Source: a bacterium
Lineage (GTDB): Bacteria; Gemmatimonadota; Glassbacteria; GWA2-58-10
DNA length: 45,975 nucleotides
Direction of reading: 5' to 3'
Assembly: GCA_021372515.1 (NCBI GenBank)
Contig: JAJFUG010000095.1
Coordinates: 1 to 45,975, forward strand
Shown: one piece after another, positions 8,144 to 15,887 of the stretch
Position numbering within the stretch: the first letter of the stretch is position 1
Layout of the letters: each line of letters starts with the position of its first letter
Position numbers and translations under genes: made by a program
The notes under the pieces: generated by a model
The model's input: only the letters and a program-made list of their open reading frames with translations
What the model was told of the DNA's origin: nothing
Databases searched by the model: none

Positions 8144-10618
8144 ATGACACGCACAGAGCCGAAGCAGAACAGCGGTCCGGGGCAGGGGCTGAGACGCTGG
8201 CTGGCCGTGGGTCTGGTCGCACTGGGCCTTGCGTCCGGCGCCGGTTGCTCCGGGGCCGGGGGGGATGCAGCGAAAGAGAGCGCCTCCCCCGCGGGCTGGA
8301 AAGTGATCGGCCCGGGCGGCGGAGGCGGGCTGTTCGACCCGACTGTCGACCCGTCCGCCCCCAGCCACGTGCTGATGCGCTGCGATATGACCGCCGGTTA
8401 TTACACGCGGGATGACGGCCGCAGCTGGGGCCTGTTCAACCTCTGGACCGTGGTGACCGATTTCGAGTTCGCCCCGGCAAGCAGCGGGACAGTCTATGCC
8501 TCCACCCGAGGCTACCTTCACGACGAGGACCGCGGCTCAGGATTGAGCCTTCTCTGCCGGAGCCGGGACGGCGGCGCGCACTGGGAGATTGTCTACCCCG
8601 ACCCGCTGAAATTCAAGCCGCTGGAGAAGCTGCAGAGCCTGTCGCTGCTGCCCTCGCAGATGTCGCCCGGGCTGCCGGACCGCTCGATCGACAAGGTGCG
8701 GGTGGATCCGGCGGACTCGAACCGGATTTACCTCGGGATGTCACCCCTGACACCCTACATCCCGCTGCGCGGGGAGAAGCCCGAGGGCGAGGCTATCCTG
8801 ATGGCCAGCTCCGACTGTGGGGTTTCCTGGCGGCAGATGGCGGCGCTACCGGGCAGCAAGGTTCTGGCGCTGGTCGCTCTGTCCGGGGCTGGGCAGCCCG
8901 GCGCTCTGATCGCGATCACCGACTCGACCTGTGTCGAGGTGAAAGCGGACGGAGAGACAGTGATTCACCCGCTGCCGGCCGGGAGGGCGCAGTCCGCGGA
9001 GGGCGGCGTGGGGACTGACCGTGCGGCGGTCCTGTACGTGCTGACACGCACCCGGTACGAGGGTGACCGCCTGGAGGGCGGACTGTTCCGCAGCCGCGAC
9101 CTGGGAGCCACCTGGGAGCCGGTCAACGGCGGTATCCTGAAGACTGTCCGGAACGAGCGGGTCAAGAGCTTTGCCAGTTTCGCGGTCTGCGAGGGCGCGC
9201 CGGAGCATCTCTACCTGTCCGGGTATTCGGAGGCCGAGGACAGCGTGAGCCGCGCGGCCGGGGAGCATGAGTTCATCCTGCGCAGCCGGGACTCGGGAGA
9301 CTCCTGGAATACGGTCTACCTCGCCGATTCGCGGGCAGTGCTCTCGGGCAATTACGAGGGCTCCTGGCTGGGCCGTGACTACGGCCCCGGCTGGGGCGGC
9401 GTGCCGATCAGCATGGGGGTTTCACCCACCGATCCGGAGGTCTGCTACGGCACCGATTACGGCCGCGCCTACCGCACCCTGGATGGTGGCACGAGCTGGC
9501 GGCAGGTCTATTCGGTCAACCACCCCGACAGTTCCTGCACCGGCACCGGCCTGGATGTGATCTGCTGTTACGGCCTGCATTTCGACCCCTTCGACCCGAA
9601 ACATCTGGCGATCTCGTATATCGATGTCGGCCTGTTCCAGAGCTACGACGGGGGCGAGAGCTGGTTCCACAACATCGAGGGTATCCCCGGGGACTGGGTC
9701 AATACCTGCTACTGGGCGGAGTTCGACCCCACAGTGAAAGGCCGGATGTGGTCGGTCTGGGCCAACGTGCACTCGCTGCCGCGGCGCTCGCAGTTCGCGC
9801 CCGGACGGTTCCAGAAAGGCCTGGGCGGGGTGGTGCTCTCCGAGGACAGTGGCCGCACCTGGCGCAAGAGCTGTAATGGCCTGCCTGAGCATTCGGTGGT
9901 CACCCATATCCTGGTTGACCCGGCCAGCCCGCCCCAGAGCCGCACCCTGTATGCCTGCGTGTTCGACCAGGGGGTGTACAAGTCCACGGACGGTGGGGCA
10001 AGCTGGAACCTTTGCGCCACGGGCCTGGGCGAGCACCCCTACGCCTGGGAGACCCGTCTGGCCGGCGGACGCCTCTATTGTCTGTGCGTGCGCGGCTGGC
10101 CGGACAACGACACGGTGGTGGACGGCGGCCTGTACGTGAGCGAGGATGCCGCTGCCTCCTGGCAGAGGATGGAGCTTCCCGCCGGGGTCAACGCCCCCAG
10201 CGACCTGCTGATCGACCCGGCTGACCCCAACCGCATGTACCTGAGCTGCTGGCCGCGGACAGCGGACGGAAAGGATATCTGCGGCGGGCTTTACCGTAGC
10301 GATGACGGCGGGAAAACCTGGAAACAGACTTTCGACGAGAGCTGCCGGGTCTACGCCGCGGCCCTGGACATACAGGATCCGTCCACGGTCTATATCAACA
10401 CTTTCCAGAACGCGGCCTACCGTAGCGTCGACCGGGGTGAAACCTGGAAGCGCCTGGAGGGCTACCGGTTCAAGTGGGGGCACCGTCCCGTGCCCGACCC
10501 GCACCACCCCGGCATGCTCTACCTGACCACCTATGGCGGCAGCGTGTTCTACGGGCCGGCCGCGGGCGTGCCCGGCGACGGGGATGACCTGGCCGATATG
10601 CCCCGGGCCTGGTGGTGA
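8144..10618 (+). CDS. Asp-box beta-propeller lipoprotein, sialidase/GH74-like, copy 2
   Basis: 824 residues from ATG 8144, favoured because GAAGGA sits 7 bases upstream; an in-frame ATG at 8129 has poorer spacing and the frame's earlier codons run inside the previous gene. A basic/hydrophobic leader ends GLASGAGCSG, a likely but non-ideal lipobox. About twelve Asp boxes occur (SRDGGAHWE, SSDCGVSWR, SYDGGESWF, STDGGASWN, SDDGGKTWK and others). The protein is a full-length paralogue of copy 1: both start the mature part with W.VIGPGGGGG.F.PTV and share the last ~60 residues, ending AWW. Spacing of 17 bases to copy 1 supports co-transcription. Function is probably glycan binding or cleavage at the cell surface. 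Confidence 0.75.
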   Translation: MTRTEPKQNSGPGQGLRRWLAVGLVALGLASGAGCSGAGGDAAKESASPAGWKVIGPGGGGGLFDPTVDPSAPSHVLMRCDMTAGYYTRDDGRSWGLFNLWTVVTDFEFAPASSGTVYASTRGYLHDEDRGSGLSLLCRSRDGGAHWEIVYPDPLKFKPLEKLQSLSLLPSQMSPGLPDRSIDKVRVDPADSNRIYLGMSPLTPYIPLRGEKPEGEAILMASSDCGVSWRQMAALPGSKVLALVALSGAGQPGALIAITDSTCVEVKADGETVIHPLPAGRAQSAEGGVGTDRAAVLYVLTRTRYEGDRLEGGLFRSRDLGATWEPVNGGILKTVRNERVKSFASFAVCEGAPEHLYLSGYSEAEDSVSRAAGEHEFILRSRDSGDSWNTVYLADSRAVLSGNYEGSWLGRDYGPGWGGVPISMGVSPTDPEVCYGTDYGRAYRTLDGGTSWRQVYSVNHPDSSCTGTGLDVICCYGLHFDPFDPKHLAISYIDVGLFQSYDGGESWFHNIEGIPGDWVNTCYWAEFDPTVKGRMWSVWANVHSLPRRSQFAPGRFQKGLGGVVLSEDSGRTWRKSCNGLPEHSVVTHILVDPASPPQSRTLYACVFDQGVYKSTDGGASWNLCATGLGEHPYAWETRLAGGRLYCLCVRGWPDNDTVVDGGLYVSEDAAASWQRMELPAGVNAPSDLLIDPADPNRMYLSCWPRTADGKDICGGLYRSDDGGKTWKQTFDESCRVYAAALDIQDPSTVYINTFQNAAYRSVDRGETWKRLEGYRFKWGHRPVPDPHHPGMLYLTTYGGSVFYGPAAGVPGDGDDLADMPRAWW

Positions 10619-10650
10619 GATACGCGCTGCGTGCAATGAGGAGGCTTGCG

Positions 10651-11337
10651 ATGGGAAAACACCTGGGGCTTGCTCTGTGCACCGTGGTTTGCCTGTGCAC
10701 CGCCGCGCTGGCCCAGACTTACAGCACCCGTTTCGAGGGCGCGGAGAACCCGCTCTCCGAGGGCGGGCGCTGGCGGAACGCAGGCCTCGACTGGGCCACG
10801 TTCCGCAAGGAGGGTGGCCTCGCGTTCGGTACACAGAGCGGCGAGGAGGTGGGCGCGGCGCGGTACAATGATTCGTATGCGATCTTATCCGGGTTCCCGC
10901 CGGACCAGGAGGCCTGGGGCGAGGTCCGTATCGCCCGGCCCGACTCCACCTTCAGCCAGGAGCTGGAGATCCTTCTGCGCTGGAGCAGCTCGCCCCACCG
11001 CACCACCGGGTACGAGTGTTTCGCCCGCTGCCTGAGCGGGGCCGGCTCCTATGTGCAGATAGTCCGCTGGGAGGGCCCCTTGGGCAAGTACACCTACCTG
11101 GCCGACAAGCACGGGCCAGAATACGGGCTGAAAGACGGCGATATACTGAAAGCCAGGGTGGTCGGCAACGTGATTACGGTCTATGTCAACGGTGTGGAGA
11201 AAGCCCGGGCCGTGGATGACACCTTCAAGACGGGTGACCCCGGCATCGGGCATTTCCTGGGCGGTAAAAATGGTCACGGAAAAGGCACGAACGCCGATTT
11301 CGGCTTTGCTGGATTCACGGCGCGAAGCATTGAATGA
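10651..11337 (+). CDS. Small secreted jelly-roll (LamG/DUF1080-like) protein
   Basis: 228 residues from ATG 10651, chosen because GAGGAGG ends 6 bases upstream; the frame also opens earlier at a GTG overlapping the previous stop, without an RBS. Signal peptide MGKHLGLALCTVVCLCTAALAQ. The rest is one beta-rich domain with the hallmarks of concanavalin-type sandwiches: EILLRWSSSPHRTTGYECF, then DGDILKARVVGNVITVYVNG, then TGDPGIGHFLGG. The strand order and the GDPGIG turn resemble the DUF1080 (3-keto-disaccharide hydrolase) and LamG groups. No catalytic residue is assignable; carbohydrate binding is the more cautious reading. Confidence 0.65.
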   Translation: MGKHLGLALCTVVCLCTAALAQTYSTRFEGAENPLSEGGRWRNAGLDWATFRKEGGLAFGTQSGEEVGAARYNDSYAILSGFPPDQEAWGEVRIARPDSTFSQELEILLRWSSSPHRTTGYECFARCLSGAGSYVQIVRWEGPLGKYTYLADKHGPEYGLKDGDILKARVVGNVITVYVNGVEKARAVDDTFKTGDPGIGHFLGGKNGHGKGTNADFGFAGFTARSIE

Positions 11338-11368
11338 AAAAATTGCATGCATGAGGATTGGATTGCCG

Positions 11369-12190
11369 ATGAGAACAGCCATTATTACGTTACTGGCCGC
11401 GGCGGTTGGCTGCGCGGGCCTGCGGGCCGAGACGCCCGCCGCGCTTAGCACGGCCCTCGGCTCGCCCCAGGCCGCGGTGCGCCTTCAGGCCGTGCGCGAC
11501 CTGGCGCTTGATTACCCGCAGGAGTCGCTGCCGCTGATGCGGCAGGCAGCCGCCGCGGACACCGACCCCCTGGTGCGCGAGCGCGCGGTGCAGGCGCTGG
11601 CGCTCTCCGGTGGACACGGCTGCGAGGCGGCCCTGGACTCCGCCCTGTCCGACCCGGTCTGGTTCGTGCGCTGGCGCGCGGTGCAGGGGCTTAAAACCGT
11701 GGGCGCGCGCGGGCTGAGCGAAAGGGCCGCCGCCGAACTGGCCGCGGATGAAAGCTGGCAGGTGCGGGTTAGTCTCTACGAGCTGGCCGGTGATATCCTG
11801 ACCGGCACGCTGCACGCCGCCGCGGCCGAGTCCAGGCCGGAAAGCCCGTGGCGCGGTGTCCTGCTGGGCGGGCTCAAGGACAGCGACGAGCGGGTGCGCC
11901 TGGCCGCGGCCACGGCCCTGGCCGCGAACCACGACCCGGCGGCTTTCGAGCCCTTGACCGCACTGCTCAAAGATGGTGCGCTGTTCACCCGGGATGCCGC
12001 CGCGGTGGCCTTGGGCGTCCTGGGCGACCGTCGCGCCGCGCCCGCCCTTCTCACTGCCCTGACCGATCCGCGCAACGAATTCAGCGACGAGGGCCGCGAC
12101 TGGGCGCGCTGGGGTGCGGCCAAGGCCCTGGCAACCTTGAGCGGCAAGGATTTCGGGCTGGATGCCGCCGCCTGGCGCAAGTGGATGTAG
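11369..12190 (+). CDS. Exported HEAT-repeat protein
   Basis: 273 residues from ATG 11369; an in-frame ATG at 11351 is possible but has no RBS, while GAGGA lies 11 bases before 11369. The signal peptide MRTAIITLLAAAVGCAGLRA could be processed by signal peptidase I (after LRA) or conceivably at the internal Cys. The body is a chain of ~30-residue helical repeats of the PBS-lyase/HEAT type, with the recurring pattern D..VR..A..AL (DPLVRERAVQALALSG, DPVWFVRWRAVQGLK, DERVRLAAATALAAN, DGALFTRDAAAVALGVLG). Such scaffolds mediate protein binding. Only 8 bases separate it from the next gene. Confidence 0.7.
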   Translation: MRTAIITLLAAAVGCAGLRAETPAALSTALGSPQAAVRLQAVRDLALDYPQESLPLMRQAAAADTDPLVRERAVQALALSGGHGCEAALDSALSDPVWFVRWRAVQGLKTVGARGLSERAAAELAADESWQVRVSLYELAGDILTGTLHAAAAESRPESPWRGVLLGGLKDSDERVRLAAATALAANHDPAAFEPLTALLKDGALFTRDAAAVALGVLGDRRAAPALLTALTDPRNEFSDEGRDWARWGAAKALATLSGKDFGLDAAAWRKWM

Positions 12191-12198
12191 GCGAACCG

Positions 12199-14454
12199 GT
12201 GAAAAACTTCAAAAATCATCTTATACGGCCTGCAATGCTTGCCGCTGTTGTGTTTGCGGCCCTGGCTGCCTCCAGCGCGACCGCTGCGGTGGACCTTTCG
12301 GTCGCGCCGGTCGCGCGGCAACTCAACCCGGTGATAAAGAGCCAATCGGCTGAGTTCGAGCTTTCGGTACAGGGCGAGACCCCGCCGGTGTTCCAGAGTC
12401 TTGAGATCGAGGGCCCGGTCGACAATGTCCGTCTGCACGTGACGGGCGGCCTGGATTACAGCAGCATCGAGGCTCTGGCGCAAAGCCTCCTCCGCCCGGG
12501 TATGACCGACGAGGAAAAGGTCAAGGCCATTTTCTATTTCGCGGCCACGCACCTTTACGACCGCGGCAGCCAGGGCTGCGACGACCCCCTGGAGTACGTG
12601 AGCCTCTACGGCTACAGTTTCTGCGGCAACTTCGCACTGCTGCTCAACGCCCTCTGGCGCGCGGCCGGGTTCGAGACCGTGTTCCTAAACCCGGTGATCG
12701 GCATGCCCAGCGGGCACACGATCACGGCGGTCAAGTACGACGGCGCCTGGCACATGTACGATTCCCGGCTACGCGGCTATTTCCTTAACCGCGACAACCA
12801 CAGCGTGGCCTCGCTGATCGACCTGGACCGGGACGATTTCCTGGTGCGGCGCGGCCTGGACTACGGTTTCCGCATGAACAACCACTGGGACTATTTCACC
12901 ATCCTGACCAACTACTACAACTCCGAGTCGGACTGGTACGACGGCGAAAACGCGCATTTCGGCAACCGGAGCCTGTTTCACGCCACCTGCCCGGAGTGGG
13001 ACAGCCGCCTGACACTGCGCAAGGGCGAGCGTGTGGTCCTGGGCCGCACTGAACAGGGCCGCTGGTGGAACCGCAAGGACCTCAGCCCCCGCTGGCAGCA
13101 GCTCCACCGTAACGAGGGCGGCGAGGCGAGCACAGTGCCGCCGCTGCTCTATGCCAATGGGAAGCTGATTTTCGATATTGACCCTGCCCTGGCCGCCGTC
13201 CAGGCCGCGGCGCGCTCCGGGATCAAAGCCGCGGGCGGCGCGTTCCAGCCAGAGCGGGCCGGTGAGCCGGGCAGTGTGACCTACCGCGTGCGCAGCCCCT
13301 ATTTCATCCCCTCGATGCAGGTCGAGGCCACGGCGAATCTGGCCGGAGCAGGGGACCGGGTAACGGTGGAAATCTCCGCGGACAGCGGCCGCACCTGGGT
13401 CAGCCTGGGCGAGGCAACCGGACCGGGGGAGAAAAAGATCGAGCTGGCCAGTGATGAGACCCAGCGTTCCACCATGTACAGCACCGACAAGTACTCTTTC
13501 CTGGTGCGGTTCAGCCTGAGCGCCGCCGGCAAGCCCGCCGGCTGCCGCCTGAGCGGGGTGCGGGTCAGCGCCGACCTGTTCTACAGGCCGGAGCTGCTGC
13601 CCGAGCTCAAGGTGGGGGCGAACACGCTGGTCTGGCGCGACAGCGGCCGCGGGGGAGCGCCACGCAAGGTGAGTCTGCGCTGGCTGGAGGACACGAACAT
13701 CACGTTCTCCGAGGACCGTCCCTGCGAGGATGACAGCGTCTTTATCAGCGCGCGGGTGACCAACCGCGGGGATGAGACTGCGAAAAACGTGCAGGTCCGG
13801 TTCTGGGACGGCGACCCGGAGCAGGGCGGAGTGGAGATCGGCCGCAGCGTGATCGCCTCTCTGGCCGCCGGAACCACCGCCCGGGTTGGAGTGCCCTGGC
13901 GCGCCGAAAAGCGCCACCTGGGGGCGAGCCAGGGTATCTCGCTGGCCAGCCACGCCGGGGTGCCGGGCTACGTGCACAACACGATTTTCGTGCGGGTGGA
14001 GCCGGAAGAGGGAACCACGGAGAGTGACACGGGCAACAACACTACCAGCCGCGAGATCACGGTCTACAACAAGGCCAACCTGGTGCTGGTCGATCCCTCC
14101 TTTGTCACTTTCTCCCGCAGCGGCGACAGCGTGCGCCTGTGCGCCATGATCCGCAACCAGAACCTCTACGGCTGGCTGACCCGGGCGCGGGAGGCGCGGG
14201 ACGTGGCGGTGCGCTTCTACGACCGTCAGCCGGTCGAGGGCCGCCTGGATGCCCACCTGATCGGCGAGGCCGTAATCCCGCGGATAGAGCCGGGCGAGTT
14301 CGGTGCGGCGGAGGTGGAGTGGGATGTCAGCGGCCTGAGCGGACGCAAGCGGATTTACGTGGTGGTCGACCCGTTCGACCGCATACCGGAGGTCTGGCAG
14401 ACCCACTCCGGCCAGTACATGCAGCTCAAGAAAGATATCGACCTGCCCGAGTGA
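12199..14454 (+). CDS. Exported transglutaminase-like protein with CARDB domains
   Basis: 751 residues from a GTG at 12199, chosen because it gives a complete signal peptide (MKNFKNHLIR, then a hydrophobic core ending SATAA) right after the HEAT gene; ATG 12235 is an alternative lacking the basic n-region. Residues ~100-190 form a transglutaminase core: Cys142 in YSFCGNFALLLNALW, His173 in PSGHTITAVKYDG and Asp188 in WHMYDSR, the expected catalytic triad. Residues ~580-660 and ~675-745 are two CARDB-like modules (VTNRGDETAKNVQVRFWDGD; VRFYDRQ ... IYVVVDPFDRIPE). It may be a periplasmic or surface peptidase or cross-linker; a role with glycans is inferred only from context. Confidence 0.72.
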   Translation: MKNFKNHLIRPAMLAAVVFAALAASSATAAVDLSVAPVARQLNPVIKSQSAEFELSVQGETPPVFQSLEIEGPVDNVRLHVTGGLDYSSIEALAQSLLRPGMTDEEKVKAIFYFAATHLYDRGSQGCDDPLEYVSLYGYSFCGNFALLLNALWRAAGFETVFLNPVIGMPSGHTITAVKYDGAWHMYDSRLRGYFLNRDNHSVASLIDLDRDDFLVRRGLDYGFRMNNHWDYFTILTNYYNSESDWYDGENAHFGNRSLFHATCPEWDSRLTLRKGERVVLGRTEQGRWWNRKDLSPRWQQLHRNEGGEASTVPPLLYANGKLIFDIDPALAAVQAAARSGIKAAGGAFQPERAGEPGSVTYRVRSPYFIPSMQVEATANLAGAGDRVTVEISADSGRTWVSLGEATGPGEKKIELASDETQRSTMYSTDKYSFLVRFSLSAAGKPAGCRLSGVRVSADLFYRPELLPELKVGANTLVWRDSGRGGAPRKVSLRWLEDTNITFSEDRPCEDDSVFISARVTNRGDETAKNVQVRFWDGDPEQGGVEIGRSVIASLAAGTTARVGVPWRAEKRHLGASQGISLASHAGVPGYVHNTIFVRVEPEEGTTESDTGNNTTSREITVYNKANLVLVDPSFVTFSRSGDSVRLCAMIRNQNLYGWLTRAREARDVAVRFYDRQPVEGRLDAHLIGEAVIPRIEPGEFGAAEVEWDVSGLSGRKRIYVVVDPFDRIPEVWQTHSGQYMQLKKDIDLPE

Positions 14455-14461
14455 GAGCGCG

Positions 14462-14478
14462 GGGCGGCCCGGCCGCCC
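14462..14478. repeat. Perfect 17-base GC palindrome between genes
   Basis: GGGCGGCC, a central C, then GGCCGCCC. It lies in the 41-base gap between the transglutaminase-like gene and the UroD-family gene, 5 bases before the latter's RBS (AAGGAG). There is no T-run, so it is not a classical terminator. It could be an mRNA processing or stability hairpin. Confidence 0.5.
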
Positions 14479-14495
14479 TGTCAAGGAGCGAGAGT

Positions 14496-15659
14496 ATGAT
14501 GACTTCCCGGCAGCGCATGCTGGCCGCCCTGGAGCGACGAGTCCCGGACCGTTTGCCAGCCACCACGCACCATATCATGCCCAGTTTCCTGGAGGACCGT
14601 CTGCCGGGCCTGGACACGCAGGGTTTTTTCGACCGTTTCGGCCTGGATGCCCTCACCTGGACCGTGCCGCACCGCCCCGACCCGTCCAAAGGCCAGTATT
14701 TCGACCCGCAGCAGGGTGAGCCCGGGTTCCTGGAGAGCCGGCGGGTGGCGAGCGAAAACTGGCGGGTGCTGGAGGAGGAGGTCCCCGGCCACGAGTACCG
14801 GACCACGCGCTACCGTATCGTCACCCCGCGCGGCGAGCTCACCTGCGTGCTGCAGGGGGACCGTCACACCACCTGGGTCAGCGAGCACCTGATCAAACAG
14901 AAAAAGGACATCGAGCTGATCGCCGACTACGCCACCGCGCCGCTGTGCGATGTGGAGGCGGTGAACCGCGTGGCGGTGGAGTTCGGCGAGCGGGGCCTGG
15001 TGCGCGGCCACATCTGCTGCTTCGACATCTACGGCCAGCCGGGCTGCTGGCAGGACGCCTCCTGCCTGGTGGGCACCGAGCGGCTGATCATGGAGACTTT
15101 CGATGATCCGGAATGGGTCCACGCCCTGCTGAAAATACTCCAGGAGCGTAAGAAAGTGTTTGTCCGGTCTCTGGCCGGGGCGCGCTACGACCTCCTGGAA
15201 CTGGGCGGCGGCGCGGCCAGCAGCACGGTGATCTCGCCCGATATGTTCGAGCGGTTTGTCGCCCCCTACGACAGCGAGCTGATCGCGCTGGCCCACGCGG
15301 CCGGCCAGCGGATCGCCTACCACCTGTGCGGCGGGATCATGCCGCTGCTGGAGCTGGCCGCTGGCATGGGGCCGGACGCCCTGGAGACTTTCACCCCGCC
15401 TGAGATGGGCGCGGATGCCCGTCTGGCCGAGGCCAAGGAGCGTATCGGCGGCAAGGTCTGCATGATCGGAGGGTTCGACCAGGTGCACTTTTTCACCGGC
15501 TGCACACCCGCCGAGACCGCGGCCGAGGTGCGGCGCTGTTTCGCGGCCGCGGGCGGGGGCGGCGGATACATTCTATGTCCATCGGACCATTTTTTCGACG
15601 CCGAGCCGGAGTGCCTGCAGGCCTACGCCTCCGCCGCGGCGTCCTGCCTGTACGACTGA
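14496..15659 (+). CDS. UroD/MtaA-superfamily protein, probable corrinoid-type methyltransferase
   Basis: 387 residues; RBS AAGGAG 7 bases upstream of ATG 14496 (a second ATG follows directly). The N-terminus MTSRQRMLAALERRVPDR is typical of the uroporphyrinogen decarboxylase superfamily. Residues 276-278 (YHLCGG) give H-x-C, and Cys361 (GYILCPSDH) supplies a third ligand. Together they make the H-x-C-x(n)-C zinc-thiolate signature of methylcobamide:thiol methyltransferases (MtaA/MtbA group), which true UroD lacks. Cytoplasmic, no signal peptide. No corrinoid-binding protein is encoded nearby, so the methyl donor is unclear. Similar proteins of unknown role are common in carbohydrate clusters of uncultured bacteria. 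Confidence 0.75.
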   Translation: MMTSRQRMLAALERRVPDRLPATTHHIMPSFLEDRLPGLDTQGFFDRFGLDALTWTVPHRPDPSKGQYFDPQQGEPGFLESRRVASENWRVLEEEVPGHEYRTTRYRIVTPRGELTCVLQGDRHTTWVSEHLIKQKKDIELIADYATAPLCDVEAVNRVAVEFGERGLVRGHICCFDIYGQPGCWQDASCLVGTERLIMETFDDPEWVHALLKILQERKKVFVRSLAGARYDLLELGGGAASSTVISPDMFERFVAPYDSELIALAHAAGQRIAYHLCGGIMPLLELAAGMGPDALETFTPPEMGADARLAEAKERIGGKVCMIGGFDQVHFFTGCTPAETAAEVRRCFAAAGGGGGYILCPSDHFFDAEPECLQAYASAAASCLYD

Positions 15660-15679
15660 CAGCGGCGAGGAGGCTCCCA

Positions 15680-15808
15680 ATGCGCTGGATCGAGATGTTC
15701 TGTTATGGTTTTGTCCTCACGGTCATAGTTCTGATCGCCCGCGGGGCGATTCTGGCTTATATCGATTTTCAGCGCGGCCGTCGCCACGAAAAACAACAGG
15801 GGCAATAA
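15680..15808 (+). CDS. 42-residue single-span membrane peptide preceding the symporter
   Basis: Translation from ATG 15680 gives 42 residues: a short N-terminus MRWIEM, one hydrophobic helix (about residues 7-28, FCYGFVLTVIVLIARG then AILAYI) and a basic, charged tail QRGRRHEKQQGQ that should stay cytoplasmic. The RBS is excellent (GAGGAGG, 6 bases upstream). It follows the UroD-family gene by 20 bases and precedes the SSS symporter by 79. Small membrane subunits are known beside some SSS transporters, so an accessory role for the symporter is plausible but inferred. I do not recognise a family. Confidence 0.65.
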   Translation: MRWIEMFCYGFVLTVIVLIARGAILAYIDFQRGRRHEKQQGQ

Positions 15809-15831
15809 AAACCGACCGTGTCACGGCCCTC

Positions 15832-15850
15832 TCGGACCGCTGGTGTCCGA
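15832..15850 (+). repeat. Inverted repeat before the symporter gene
   Basis: TCGGAC and GTCCGA, separated by 7 bases, lie between the small membrane peptide and the symporter. A second short palindrome (CCGTG-T-CACGG) lies just upstream. A stem here could adjust the ratio of the two translated products; no T-run follows. Confidence 0.35.
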
Positions 15851-15887
15851 TATCCTGAATACCGGCTTAAAATAACCTGGAGAAAAG

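Noticed and set aside
5871-8222. Very long open frame antisense to the first Asp-box propeller gene
   Set aside because: It is rich in His, Val, Gly and Arg with no domain, and mirrors codon bias of the sense gene, which has a signal peptide, RBS and Asp boxes. Similar antisense frames over 1904-3280, 12769-14484, 17410-19446, 24374-26299 and 29617-31041 were dismissed for the same reason.
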